This document shows, one piece after another, positions 37,958-47,377 of a DNA stretch of 64,000 nt (positions are counted from its first letter, which is position 1; the number at the start of each line of letters is the position of its first letter). This DNA is from CAWAQA01 sp963784065 (GTDB lineage: Bacteria > Acidobacteriota > Vicinamibacteria > Vicinamibacterales > UBA2999): NCBI GenBank assembly GCA_963784065.1, contig CAWAQA010000008.1, forward strand, positions 124,001 through 188,000, given 5' to 3'. The notes under the pieces are model-generated. The model saw only the letters and a list, made by a program, of their open reading frames with translations. It did no database searches and was not told the origin of the DNA. Both the position numbers and the translations under genes were made by a program.

Positions 37958-37979
37958 GCTCAGCGCATGTATGCTGAGC
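37958..37979 (+). promoter_or_regulatory. Perfect inverted repeat just upstream of the LysR-type regulator
   Basis: GCTCAGC, 8 bp spacer, GCTGAGC ends 1 bp before the ATG at 37981 and includes a TATGCT hexamer. It may be an autoregulatory operator, since LysR-type proteins bind dyads near their own promoter, or a translation-limiting hairpin. Confidence 0.4.
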
Positions 37980-37980
37980 C

Positions 37981-38901
37981 ATGGACCTTCGGCAGCTCGA
38001 GATCATTCGCGCCATTGCAGACAGCGGGTCCTTCACCGCCGCCGGCGAAAAGCTCCACGTCTCTCAGTCCGCCATCAGCCGCCAGATTCTGCTGCTCGAG
38101 GAAGAGCTGGGTGAGCCGGTGTTCCACCGCATCGGGCGCCGCATCCGTATCACTCCAGCCGGCGAGTCGCTGCTCCAGCTGAGCAACCGCGTCTTCCAGG
38201 ACCTCTCCGACACCGTTTCCGCGATCAGCGACAAGCAGGAGTCGTTGCGCGGCGCGATACGCCTGGTGGGCGGGATGACCGTCTGCCTCTACGTGTTTCC
38301 CGCGCTCCTCGCCGAAGTGCGGAGGGCCCACCCGAACCTGGACCTCAAAGTCACCGTCGGCAGCGCGGAGCGGTCGATCGCCATGCTGCGGTCCGGCGCC
38401 GGCGACCTCGGGTTGATCACCCTCCCGGTCGAGGCCAGCGACCTCGTGTCGGTGCCTGTCCTCCGGGAAGAGCTCCTGCTCATCACCTATCCTGCGCACC
38501 CCCTGGCGAGAAAGCGGCAGGTCACCCCCGGCGATCTGAATCGGCAGCCGTTCATCCTGTTCGAGACCGGCTCGATCACGCGGCGGATTGTCGAGCAGTT
38601 CTTCATGCGCGAGCGGATCGAGCCCGAGATCGTCATGGAGACCGAGAATGTCGAGATCATCAAGGCCATGGTCCGGCATGGCCTGGGCATCAGCATCATC
38701 CCGTGGCAGGCCGCGGCCGACGATGTGCGAACGAAGCAGCTGTTCTGCACACGGGTCGCGGGCCAGGCGCTGCACCGGGAGACCGGGTGGCTGTATCCCA
38801 AAATGAGCCGGCTGCCCCGGACCGTGACGGAGGTGATCAAGGTGTTCGATCAGGTCCGGCCCACGCTGGAGGCTGCCGCGCGGCCACCGGAGACCGTATG
38901 A
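37981..38901 (+). CDS. LysR-family transcriptional regulator
   Basis: A 306-residue regulator. The N-terminal winged helix-turn-helix is MDLRQLEIIRAIADSGSFTA, then SQSAISRQILLLEEELGEPV. The C-terminal periplasmic-binding-like effector domain covers residues 90-295. It resembles the CysB/CbbR branch. The effector and target are unknown: the flanking genes are a DNA methyltransferase and a 59-codon gene, both on the same strand. The frame is intact. Confidence 0.92.
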   Translation: MDLRQLEIIRAIADSGSFTAAGEKLHVSQSAISRQILLLEEELGEPVFHRIGRRIRITPAGESLLQLSNRVFQDLSDTVSAISDKQESLRGAIRLVGGMTVCLYVFPALLAEVRRAHPNLDLKVTVGSAERSIAMLRSGAGDLGLITLPVEASDLVSVPVLREELLLITYPAHPLARKRQVTPGDLNRQPFILFETGSITRRIVEQFFMRERIEPEIVMETENVEIIKAMVRHGLGISIIPWQAAADDVRTKQLFCTRVAGQALHRETGWLYPKMSRLPRTVTEVIKVFDQVRPTLEAAARPPETV

Positions 38902-38956
38902 GCGTCAGGGATGGACGCTATCCGATCATTCTATTTTTCGTAGCCCTGCTCAGCGA

Positions 38957-38962
38957 TACAAT
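38957..38962 (+). promoter_or_regulatory. -10 box TACAAT for the 59-codon gene
   Basis: TACAAT lies 8 bp before the ATG at 38971. No Shine-Dalgarno is visible (CGGCCTCC), so this is a leaderless arrangement like those at 37035 and 51284. Confidence 0.5.
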
Positions 38963-38970
38963 CGGCCTCC

Positions 38971-39150
38971 ATGGACCACGCACCTCATTTGACCGGCGGC
39001 GTCGATCGTGTCATTCACGTCACCCTCAGCGAGGCGGACTGGCAGGCCTTCATCGCCAGCACGCCCCAGCCGGTGGACTGGCTCAAGGAACGGATCCGGG
39101 AAGCTATCGTGAAGAGCCAGCAGCCGGCGGCCGGCAGCCGGAAGTCCTGA
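38971..39150 (+). CDS. Small protein of 59 residues, unknown function
   Basis: A short gene starting MDHAPHLTGGVDRVIHVTLS, with EADWQAFIASTPQPVDWLKE and an amphipathic helix RIREAIVKSQ. Its acidic and Trp-bearing middle and sensible codon use look like a real protein, and a -10 box sits at the right place. The last 10 codons are drawn from heptad repeats (QQPAAGSRKS). No family recognised. It lies between the LysR gene and an exported phosphatase. Confidence 0.6.
   Translation: MDHAPHLTGGVDRVIHVTLSEADWQAFIASTPQPVDWLKERIREAIVKSQQPAAGSRKS
39115..39149. repeat. Heptad repeat array overlapping the 3' end of the 59-codon gene
   Basis: Units AGCCAGC, AGCCGGC, GGCCGGC, AGCCGGA, AGTCCTG run through the last codons and the stop of the small gene, so here the array is translated. 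Confidence 0.7.
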
Positions 39151-39285
39151 GCCGCGCCTCCCTCAGGCCCTGCCGCCGGCCGCCTGTTCCCTGCTGACGG
39201 CGCCGCCAACGGTGTGCCCGGCGGGAACACCGTGCCGTTGCCAGGCGCTCGGCTGAGACGGCGTCGCTGCTATAGGATGGGGCCG

Positions 39286-40898
39286 ATGCGCCGCCGATGG
39301 CTTCACGTGCTCACCACGGTGCTGGCGTTCGTTGCGACGCCGACAGCTCAGGATCCCGCAACTCCCCGCCTCATCGTCATCGTCGTCGTCGATCAGTTCC
39401 GCGCTGACTACCTCGAGACCTTCAAGCACCGGTGGCGGGACGGTTTTCGGACGCTGCTTGCCGAAGGCGCGCGGTTCGATCACGTCGATTACCCGTACGT
39501 GAACACCGTGACGTGCGCCGGGCACGCGACGATCGCGACCGGAACGCTGCCGCGAACGCACGGGATCGTCCTCAACGGCTGGTGGGATCGCCAGCAGCGC
39601 GCTTTTACCGACTGCACCGGCGACCCCGACGCGACGCATATCACCTACGGACGGCCGGCGCGGTCGGGCAACAGCGGGCGGCACCTGCTCGTGAACACGC
39701 TTGCCGACGAGCTGCGCGCGCAGAAGCCGGGCGCGCGCGTCGTGTCGCTCTCCCTCAAGGAAACGAGCGCGATCGGACTGTCAGGCCATGGCGGCGACGC
39801 GGTCACGTGGTTCGACGACGAGTCCGGCTCATTCGTCACCTCCCGCGCGTTCGCATCCGGCCCGGTGAACGCGGTGAGCGAGTTCCTCGGCCGCAACCCT
39901 CATGAAGCCGAGAACGGCCGCACGTGGGCGCTCCTCGCACAGCCCGAGACGTATCGATTCGCCGACGCCGATCGCGGCGCCCTTCCTCCCCCGACCTGGG
40001 GCACGCTTTTCCCGCATCGCATCGCCGGGCGAAACGGAGCCGACGGCCTGTTTCACGCGCTCTGGCAGGCAAGCCCGTTCTCAGACGCGTACCTGGGCCG
40101 GATGGCCGGGTCGCTGATCGAGAGCCTCGCCCTCGGCGACCGCAACCAGACGGACTTTCTTGGCATCAGCTTCTCGGCGCTGGATCTCGTCGGACACGCG
40201 TTCGGACCCGAGAGCCGGGAAGTGGAGGATCTCCTGGCGCACCTCGACGGCACGCTCGGTGTACTCATCAAACGCCTCGACGAGAAGGTCGGCCGCAACG
40301 CGTACACGCTTGCACTCAGTGCCGACCATGGCGTCGCGCCGATTCCTGTGGCGGGGAAATACGGCCGCATCGTGACCGACGATCTCCGTGAGCGCGTCGA
40401 GGAGACACTCGATCTGCGGTTCGGCGCACGCGAGGCGCCGTATGTTGACAGCGTCGTCTTCAATTACGTCTACTTCGCCCCCGGCATCTTCGATCGGCTG
40501 CGCGCCAACGACGCCGATATGCGTGCCGTTGAAGAAGCCGTGCGGAGTCTGCCCGGCGTGGAACGCGTGCTGCGAAGCGACCGCGTGAATGAAAGGGCGT
40601 CCGACCCGGTCGAACGTGCCGTCGCGCTGAGTCATGTCCCCCGGCGCAGCGGCGATCTCATCGTCGTCCCGGAACCATACTGGTTTCTTGCGCCGCGAGC
40701 CTCGGGGCGGGCACGACACACGGCTCGTCGCGGCCCTACGATCGGCAGGTGCCGATCATTCTGCTGGGGTCGGGGATCAAGGCCGGGCGGTACGAGCAGC
40801 CTGCGACGCCGGCCGATATCGCCCCCACCCTCGCGGATCTGGCCGGCGTCCGGCTAGCGCACGCAGAAGGGCGCGTGTTGAAGGAAGCGCTTCGTTAG
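39286..40898 (+). CDS. Exported alkaline phosphatase/nucleotide pyrophosphatase-like enzyme (one frame break)
   Basis: An approximately 535-residue type I phosphodiesterase/alkaline phosphatase-fold protein with a signal peptide (MRRRWLHVLTTVLAFVATPT). Metal and nucleophile sites: VVVDQFRADYLE, the Thr nucleophile in NTVTCAGHATIATG, SALDLVGHAFGP and SADHGVAPIP. This follows the PafA-like arrangement with Thr as nucleophile. The frame changes near 40700, and the end reads QVPIILLGSGIKAGRYEQ and APTLADLAGVRLA. TATAGG 10 bp before the ATG is a weak leaderless -10. It probably scavenges phosphate from organic esters in the periplasm. Confidence 0.88.
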
Positions 40899-40911
40899 GG
40901 CCGGCAGCGAG

Positions 40912-40925
40912 CCGGCTAAAGCCGG
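40912..40925. repeat. CCGGCT-NN-AGCCGG mini-hairpin (copy 1, NN=AA)
   Basis: CCGGCT, AA, AGCCGG lies just after the phosphatase stop. It is the same 14-bp core as at 48173, 51265 and 62392 with a different 2-nt loop. All four copies are intergenic. Confidence 0.65.
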
Positions 40926-40968
40926 ACCCCACGACCGTGGGTGTGGGATGAGGGAGAGGCGATCGCAG

Positions 40969-41013
40969 GCCGGGTCCTTTTCGGACCCGGCTCGAGGCGG
41001 GTCAAAAAGACCC
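40969..41013. terminator. Two hairpins between convergent genes
   Basis: GCCGGGTCC, TTTTC, GGACCCGGC (40969-40991) is a perfect 9-bp stem. GGGTC, AAAAA, GACCC (40999-41013) follows with flanking complementary AGG/CCT. They lie in the 140 bp gap between the phosphatase and the VWFA gene and probably stop transcription from both directions. Confidence 0.6.
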
Positions 41014-41038
41014 TCCTGTGGCTGACCTCGCAACCAGC

Positions 41039-42303
41039 TTATTGAACGGGCGGCGGCAGCGGACGCAGCGAGTACCGACGTTCGGGACCAGACGTTCAGC
41101 CCGTCACGCCTCGCTTTCACCTCGATGCGCCGGGTCCGTTTGAGCGGGTCCGGATTCGACGAATAGTAGCCCAGCACGTAGTAGTCGCTGGTCTCCGCGT
41201 CAATCCGCTTCAACGCCTTGTCGAAGTCGTTCTGGTTGACGACGGCGATGCCGCCGGTCTGCTCGGCGAGCACGCGCAGGCTGTCCTGGGTCTCACGCAG
41301 GTAGGTCTGCCACTCCTGCGTCTCGACCTGCTCGTCGAGATCCGGGCCCGCCACCAGGCCGCGCGGGTCGATCGTGTAGAACGTCGCGTTGGCGCGGTTG
41401 GCCGCGCGCGTGAGCTCGGCCAGCTCGCGCACGAGGTCGGCCTCGGCGAACTGCGTGCCCTGCTGCTGGCTGCGGAGGAACGGATCGCTCTGCATGTCCT
41501 GACTCTCCGTCCCGAAGTTCGACGCCATGTACTTGAGGCGCGACGTTTCGAACGGATTGAAGTCGTAGCCGCTGCTGATGTAGAGCACCGCCTTGCGTCG
41601 GTTCTGCAGCTTCTCGAGGTTCTTCATCAGGTCATTCGCCGTGGAAAACGCCACGTGCGCGCGATACCGCAGCTCGGTCGGCCCCTGCGCCCCCTGCATC
41701 CCCTTGATGATGTCGTCGGGCCTGAGGCCGCCACCCGTGACGCGGTTGATCGCGGAATCGAGCACCTGGCGGTCGTAGGTCAGCTGCTGCGAAATCGACG
41801 ACGTGCCCGTCGTGACGATCCCGAACATGTCGCCTTCGTGAATCAGGTTGCGCAGCATGCGCTTCAGGAGGTCGCGCGTTCGCGGCGTGCTGCGGAAATC
41901 GAGGTGCAGGTCGTCGATGAAGAGGAGGAACACCCGTCCCGCGGCGTCGTTGGTCGGACGGCTCGGCGGGAGGATGATGCCCTCCTGCGCGGGCGGCGGT
42001 GGCGGCGCTTGCACGTTGTAGACACGACCGCCGTGCGTGAGCACGAGCGACACGATGTCCTGCTTCACGCCGTCTTCGAAGACCTCGAACTCCCCCGCCT
42101 TCAGGTCCGCCACGAACTGGTCGCGGTTGTCGCGGACGATGACGTCGGTTGTCACGAGATCGACGCTGACGCGGAACGTCGGCTGCTGCGGCGCCTCCGG
42201 CGGTGGCTGTTGCGCCGGCGGCTTGCGGCTGCTGTGCCGCCGCGCCGCCCGCCATCAGGAGGGCCAATGCTCCCGCACTCAGGAACTTAGCGGTCTTTCG
42301 CAT
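41039..42303 (-). CDS. VWFA-related domain exported protein (two frame breaks)
   Basis: About 420 residues, of the Acidobacteria-type VWFA-related family. Signal peptide MRKTAKFLSAGALALLMAGG ends AAAQ. A frame change near 42215 leads to the N-terminal beta domain VTTDVIVRDNRDQFVADLKA and GEFEVFEDGVKQDI, then the von Willebrand A fold with FLLFIDDLHLDF (metal-ion region) and the family end YYVLGYYSSNPDPLKRTRRI. Near 41080 the frame changes again, giving the expected end RYSLRPLPPPVQ at 41039. The role is unknown; these proteins are usually periplasmic or surface-exposed. Confidence 0.85.
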
Positions 42304-42309
42304 GCGCAA

Positions 42310-42329
42310 AGTATAGCAGGACGTATAGT
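42310..42329. promoter_or_regulatory. Divergent pair of -10 boxes for two leaderless genes
   Basis: The 34 bp gap between the VWFA gene and rpiB contains TATACT on the minus strand (42315-42310), 6 bp before the ATG at 42303. It also has TATAGT on the plus strand (42324-42329), 8 bp before the GTG at 42338. Neither gene has a Shine-Dalgarno. The two promoters share one short region, so opposite-strand interference is likely. Confidence 0.6.
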
Positions 42330-42337
42330 AGGGATTC

Positions 42338-42781
42338 GTGAAACGTCGATTCCGCATCGCGCTGGGCTCCGACCACGCCGGATTCACCTACAAAGAGGCC
42401 ATTGAGGCCATGCTGCTCGCCGCCGGCCACACCGTTCACGACTTCGGTACCCATTCTGTCGAGCCATGCGACTACCCGGACTTCGTCCGTCCGGTCGCGC
42501 TGGCGGTCGCCGCCGGTTCGTTCGACCGCGGCATCGTCCTGGGCGGCTCAGGCAACGGCGAAGCCATCGTCGCCAACCGTGTGCGCGGCGTGCGTTGCGG
42601 CCTCTGCTGGAACGAGCAGGTCGCCATCTGGAACCGCTCCCACAACGACGCCAACGCGCTTTCCCTCGGGCAGAGGACGATCAGCGAGGCCGAGGCGCTC
42701 GCGATTGTCACCGTCTGGCTCGACACCGAGTTCGAGGGGGGACGCCACGTCGCACGGGTGCGAAAGATCGACGAGGTGTGA
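42338..42781 (+). CDS. rpiB: Ribose-5-phosphate isomerase B
   Basis: A 147-residue isomerase of ribulose- and ribose-5-phosphate, GTG start. It has the phosphate-binding GSDHAGFTYKEAIEAML, and the catalytic loop reads LGGSGNGEAIVANRV. That loop has Glu, as in the actinobacterial type, in place of the Cys of E. coli RpiB. It also has the C-terminal HNDANALSLGQRTIS. It is the first gene of a four-gene pentose phosphate operon. Its stop overlaps gnd as TGATG. Confidence 0.94.
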   Translation: MKRRFRIALGSDHAGFTYKEAIEAMLLAAGHTVHDFGTHSVEPCDYPDFVRPVALAVAAGSFDRGIVLGGSGNGEAIVANRVRGVRCGLCWNEQVAIWNRSHNDANALSLGQRTISEAEALAIVTVWLDTEFEGGRHVARVRKIDEV

Positions 42782-43761
42782 TGCAGCTCGGGTTGATCGG
42801 CCTCGGACGGATGGGCGGGAACATGGCGCGCCGGCTGATGGCCGGCGGCCACCAGGTGGTGGTGTGGGATCGCAGCGCCGGACGCCGTGAAGGCGCTGGC
42901 CCGTGAAGGCGGCGGACCCGCCGCGTCCCTGGAGGATCTCGTCAGCCGCCTTACGCCTCCGCGCGCGGTCTGGGTGATGGTGCCGGCCGGCGAACCCACG
43001 GAGCAGACGATCGCCGCACTCGGCGGCGCTGCTCGCGGCTGGCGACGCCATCATCGATGGCGGCAACAGCTACTTCAAGGACGACGTCCGCCGTGCGCGG
43101 GTGCTCGCCGCCACGCGGCATCGACTACGTCGACGTCGGGACGAGCGGCGGCGTCTGGGGCGCGGAGCGCGGCTACTGCCTGATGATCGGCGGCCCACCG
43201 GCGACCGTCGCGCGCCTCACCCCGATCTTCCGGACACTGGCGCCCGGCACCGGATCCGTTCCTCCGACCGAAGGGATGGACGTCTCGGCCACGAGCGCGC
43301 ACGAAGGGTTCGTTCACTGCGGCCCCGCCGGCGCCGGCCATTTCGTCAAGATGATCCACAACGGGATCGAGTACGGGCTGATGCAGGCGTATGCGGAAGG
43401 GTTCGACATCCTGCAGAACGCGTCGAGCGGCGAGCTGCCCGAGGAGCATCGCTACGAATTCGACCTCGCGGCCATCGCCGAGGTGTGGCGGCGCGGCAGC
43501 GTCGTGAGCTCGTGGCTGCTCGATCTCGCCGCGCGGGCGCTCACCAAGGACCCGCAGCTCGAGGCCTTCACCGGACGCGTGGGCGACTCGGGCGAGGGAC
43601 GCTGGACCGTGCAGGCCGCGATCGAGGAAGCGGTGCCGGCCGAGGTCCTGACCGCGGCGCTCTACGCCCGATTCAGGTCGCGGCGGGATCACACCTTCGC
43701 CGAGAAGCTGCTCTCGGCGCTGCGCGCGCAGTTCGGCGGTCATGTCGAGCCCCCGCGCTGA
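42781..43761 (+). CDS. gnd: 6-phosphogluconate dehydrogenase, decarboxylating, short form (three frame breaks)
   Basis: About 325 residues, the shorter (YqeC/GndA-type) enzyme. It has LGLIGLGRMGGNMARRLMAG, WVMVPAGEPTEQTIAALGG, IIDGGNSYFKDDVRRAR, VDVGTSGGVWGAERGYCLM and the catalytic Lys/Asn segment GPAGAGHFVKMIHNGIEYG. The frame changes near 42880, 43030 and 43120. It oxidatively decarboxylates 6-phosphogluconate to ribulose-5-phosphate, the RpiB substrate. It overlaps zwf by 20 bp. Confidence 0.92.
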
Positions 43762-45209
43762 CGCCTGCGTGCTCGTGATCTTCGGCGCGTCGGGCGACCT
43801 GACGCGCCGGAAGCTCCTGCCCGCGATCTACAACCTTGCCGAGTCGCGGCACCTTCCCGACGAGTTCGCCATCCTTGGCGTGGCGCGTCCACGAATCGAT
43901 GCCGAGTCCTATCGCGCTCAGATGCGGGAGCGTGTGCGTGCGGCGGAGGGTGAGCCGCTCGAGCCCGCGAAGTGGCAGCGCATCGAGGAGCGTCTGCTAC
44001 TACGTGTCCGGCGAGTTCGACGACCCGGCGCTGTACGCGGAGGTGCAGCGCGAGCTCGACAAGATTCGCGCGGCCGCACCGCGCGCCGGCGAACTACCTG
44101 TTCTACCTGGCCGTCCCGCCCGACCTGTTCGCGACGGTCGCCCGGCACCTCGCCGAGGCCGGACTGACGCGCGAGGACGAGGGGTGGCGGCGCCTGATCA
44201 TCGAGAAACCGTTCGGCTACGACCTGGCGAGCGCGCGCGCCCTCAATGCGGAACTGTCGGCGGCCGGCCTTCGCGAGTCGCAGATCTACCGGATCGATCA
44301 CTACCTCGGGAAAGAAACGGTCCAGAACATCATGGCGTTCCGGTTCGCCAACGGCGTCTTCGAGCCGACCTGGAATCGGCGCTACGTCGACCACGTGCAG
44401 ATGACCGTCGCCGAAGAGGTCGGCGTCGAGAACCGGGGCGCGTACTACGACCGCGCGGGCGCGCTGCGCGACATGGTGCAGAACCACATGTTCCAGCTGC
44501 TCACGCTGGTCGCGATGGAGCCGCCGATCTCCTTTCGCGCCGAGGACGTGCGCGACGAGAAGGTCAAGGTGCTGCACGCCATCACGCCGCTCGAAGCGAA
44601 GGACGTGCGGCGCCGCGCCGTACGCGGGCAGTACCGACGGGTACCGCAAGGAACCAAACGTGTCGCCGGCGTCGCGCACCGAGACGTTCGTCGCCCTCGA
44701 GCTCTTCATCGACAACTGGCGGTGGGCCGGCGTGCCGTTCTACCTGCGGACCGCCAAGCGGCTGCCGCGGCGGCTGACCGAGATCATCGTGCAGTTCAAG
44801 CGCGCGCCGTTCACGCTGTTCCGCGAGACGCCGGTGGCGTGCACGAACCCGAACGTGCTCTCGCTGCGGATCCAGCCCGAGGAGGCCATCTGCATGTCCT
44901 TCGACGCCAAGGTCCCCGGACCGCTCGAGCGGCTCGAGACGGTCAGCATGGAGTTCAGCTACGCGCGTCACTTCAAGGCCGAGCCGACCACCGGGTACGA
45001 GACGCTGCTGTTTGACGCCATGGCCGGCGACCAGACGCTGTTCCACCGCATGGACATGGTCGAGGCCGGCTGGCAGGCCGTGCAACCGATGCTCGATGCA
45101 TGGGCCGCCGATCAGCAGTCGCCGCTTCCAGCCTACCCGCCAGGAAGCTGGGGACCTCCCGAGGCGGATCTGCTGCTCGAGAGGGGCGGCCGCGCAGTGG
45201 CGACCGTAA
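43742..45209 (+). CDS. zwf: Glucose-6-phosphate 1-dehydrogenase (several frame breaks)
   Basis: About 490 residues. It has VLVIFGASGDLTRRKLLPAI (NADP site), YLFYLAVPPDLF, RLIIEKPFGYDL and the active-site RIDHYLGKETVQNIMAFRFA with catalytic His. It also has PTWNRRYVDHVQMTVAEEVG, DMVQNHMFQLLTLVAMEPP and the C-terminal HRMDMVEAGWQAVQPMLDAW. The frame changes near 44000, 44090, 44630 and 45190; the expected end QWRP is at 45209. It is placed with gnd and pgl, so the oxidative pentose phosphate branch is encoded as a unit. Confidence 0.94.
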
Positions 45210-45994
45210 CCGTCCTCGACGACGAAGCCGCGCTGGCCGAGGCGGTGGCCGAACGCGTCACGCGCCATCGCCGGGCACGCGACCGGCACCTCGGGCGGCG
45301 TGACGATCGGGCTCACGGGCGGACGCACGCCGGAACGTCTGTATCGTCTCGCTCGCCGATCCGGCGCGTCCGTGGCGCGAGCGCATCGACTGGCCGCTCG
45401 CGCACCTGTTCTGGAGCGATGAGCGGCACGTGCCGCCGGATCATCCGGACAGCAACTACGGCATGGCGGCGCGAGCGCTGATCGACCACGTGCCGGTCGT
45501 CCCCGAACACGTGCACCGGATGCGCGGTGAGCTGCCCGACGCAGCGCGACGCCGCGCGCGCGTACGAAACGGAACTGAAGGAAGGCTTTGCGCGGGCGCG
45601 GCGGCGCGATCAGACGTTCGATGTGCTCCTGCTCGGCCTCGGTGAGGACGCGCACATCGCCTCGATCTTTCCCGGCAGTCCGCTGTTGGAGCCATCGGGG
45701 TCAGACCCCAATCGCGTCGCGGCCGCCTGGGCGCCTCACCTGAACGCCTGGCGCATCACGCTGACGCCGCCGGCCCTGCTCGACGCGCGTGCGATCGTGA
45801 TGCTGGTGTCCGGAGAGAAGAAGGCCGTGGCCGTTCACGCCGCGCTCGAGCGGCCAACCGACCTCAGACGCTGGCCCGTGCACCTGCTGCGCGATGCCGG
45901 CGACCGCGTCGAATGGTTCCTCGATCGCGCCGCCGCGGGGAGCCTCCGCCATCAAACCGTTCCCCGAGCCACGAGCGGTGATCAGCGGACCTGA
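45197..45994 (+). CDS. pgl: 6-phosphogluconolactonase (two frame breaks)
   Basis: About 265 residues of the NagB/DevB fold. GTG at 45197 gives MATVTVLDDEAALAEAVAER. It has the substrate loop GLTGGRTPERLYRLA, FWSDERHVPPDHPDSNYGMA and the catalytic His region LLGLGEDAHIASIFPGSP. The frame changes near 45290 and 45540. It hydrolyses 6-phosphogluconolactone from Zwf to feed Gnd. It ends convergently, 10 bp from the TVP38 gene. Confidence 0.9.
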
Positions 45995-46004
45995 CGGTTC
46001 CTCG

Positions 46005-46658
46005 CTACGATGATCCCCTCATTCCACTCTTCAGGTCTTCGGTCTTGCCCGTCCGCCGCTGCTCCTCCATCGCCCGCCGGGCGGCTCGCGTGATGAGCGT
46101 CGTCGCGAGCACCGTCGTGATCAGGCCGACCGTGAGCAGCGCGTAGTACTCCAAGCCTCTGGGCGGCGCCACGCCGGCAGCGAGGGCGGCAACGTCGCCG
46201 ACGACTTTCCCGTAGTAGGTGTACATCACGATCGCCGGGAGCATCCCGACCGACGCGACGAGGAAGTCCCGGTAGCGCACGTGACTGAGTCCGAGCGCGT
46301 AATTGAGCAGGTTGAACGGGACGAGCGGGGACAGCCGCAGCAGGAACTGCACCCAGGCGCCCTCGCCGGCGACGGCTCGCCGCACGACGACCACGCGCGG
46401 GTCGCGGTCGAGCCATGAGAGGAACGACAGGCGCGTGAGGCGCACGGACACGGCGTACGCGGCGGAGGCGCCGAGCACGGCGCCGATGAAGACGAGCAGC
46501 GTGCCGCGCCACACGCCGAAGAGCGCACCCGCGGCCACGGTGAGCAGGAACGCCGGCGCCAGCGTCACGGCGGCGACGACGTAAAGCGCGATGAAGATGA
46601 ACGGCGCCCAGGGCCCGAGCTCCGCGAGTCGAAGGACGACCGCGGCCAGCCAATCCAT
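46005..46658 (-). CDS. TVP38/TMEM64-family membrane protein
   Basis: A 217-residue inner-membrane protein of the VTT (SNARE-associated/DedA-like) domain. ATG at 46658 gives MDWLAAVVLRLAELGPWAPF; the frame extends further upstream but into the preceding gene. It has five to six helices, the re-entrant loop signature AAGALFGVWRGTLLVFIGAV and FLLRLSPLVPFNLLNYALGL. VTT proteins are thought to scramble or move lipids. It starts 1 bp after the stop of the gene at 46660. Confidence 0.88.
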   Translation of the reverse strand: MDWLAAVVLRLAELGPWAPFIFIALYVVAAVTLAPAFLLTVAAGALFGVWRGTLLVFIGAVLGASAAYAVSVRLTRLSFLSWLDRDPRVVVVRRAVAGEGAWVQFLLRLSPLVPFNLLNYALGLSHVRYRDFLVASVGMLPAIVMYTYYGKVVGDVAALAAGVAPPRGLEYYALLTVGLITTVLATTLITRAARRAMEEQRRTGKTEDLKSGMRGSS

Positions 46659-46659
46659 G

Positions 46660-47370
46660 TCACGCGTCCGGAATCGAGGGGTCGGGCAGTGAAGGCGGTG
46701 CGGGTCCTCCGGCGGCCTGCTCAGGCCTGCGCGGCCGGCGCGCCCGCCGCCGGCGTCCGGCGAACACCTTGGCAAGCCGCTCGAGCGCCTCGGAGGCTTG
46801 CTGCAAGCCGGTCGTGATCTGATCCGCGTCGGTCCACATCGCGGGGTTCAACCGATCCACCAGCGCAAGCAGCGCGTCCTGCCGTGCCTGGTCTTGCGTC
46901 CGCTGCGGGATACGTTCGCGGATCAGCGGATACCAGTGTGCCAGGAACTGAATCTGTTCGTCCGGCGTGGCGCCTTCGATGGTGGACGGCAGCGCAGGAC
47001 GCGGCGACGGCGCCGGCGGCGGCACCGGTTCGGGTCGGGCGGCCTTGACTGGGGCGGGCGCGGGGGCGGGCGGCGTCTCTTCCTCGTCCTCACCGCGGCG
47101 CCGCTTGCGGGGCCGTCGTGGGTCGGAACTGGACTCGACGACCTGCTGATTCTCGACGACGACCTGCCAGTCGAATTCGATGTCGGGGTACTCGGTTTCC
47201 AGCTGCCGGAGGGTCTCCGGTTCGAGTGCCTCGCGGCCGACCCGCACGCCCCCCGGCGTGCGGAACACGTATAGGATGCGCGACCGCTGGCGATTGCCTT
47301 CGCGGTACCAGTGCATCAGATACGTCGTCTCGTATCCGCGTTTGTCGCGAATGACGCGGAGGAATGGCAC
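46660..47370 (-). CDS. Unknown protein with a conserved N-terminal domain and Pro/Ala-rich linker
   Basis: 236 residues, no family recognised. The N-terminus (VIRDKRGYETTYLMHWYREG, then RQRSRILYVFRTPGGVRVGR) is a compact basic beta domain of about 80 residues that looks like a nucleic-acid-binding module. A disordered KRRRGEDEEETPPAPAPAP linker (90-130) leads to a helical segment (TPDEQIQFLAHWYPLIRERI) and an Arg/Pro-rich tail. It starts 7 bp after the gene at 47378, so the two form an operon. Frame intact. Confidence 0.55.
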   Translation of the reverse strand: MPFLRVIRDKRGYETTYLMHWYREGNRQRSRILYVFRTPGGVRVGREALEPETLRQLETEYPDIEFDWQVVVENQQVVESSSDPRRPRKRRRGEDEEETPPAPAPAPVKAARPEPVPPPAPSPRPALPSTIEGATPDEQIQFLAHWYPLIRERIPQRTQDQARQDALLALVDRLNPAMWTDADQITTGLQQASEALERLAKVFAGRRRRARRPRRPEQAAGGPAPPSLPDPSIPDA

Positions 47371-47377
47371 AGCCGCG

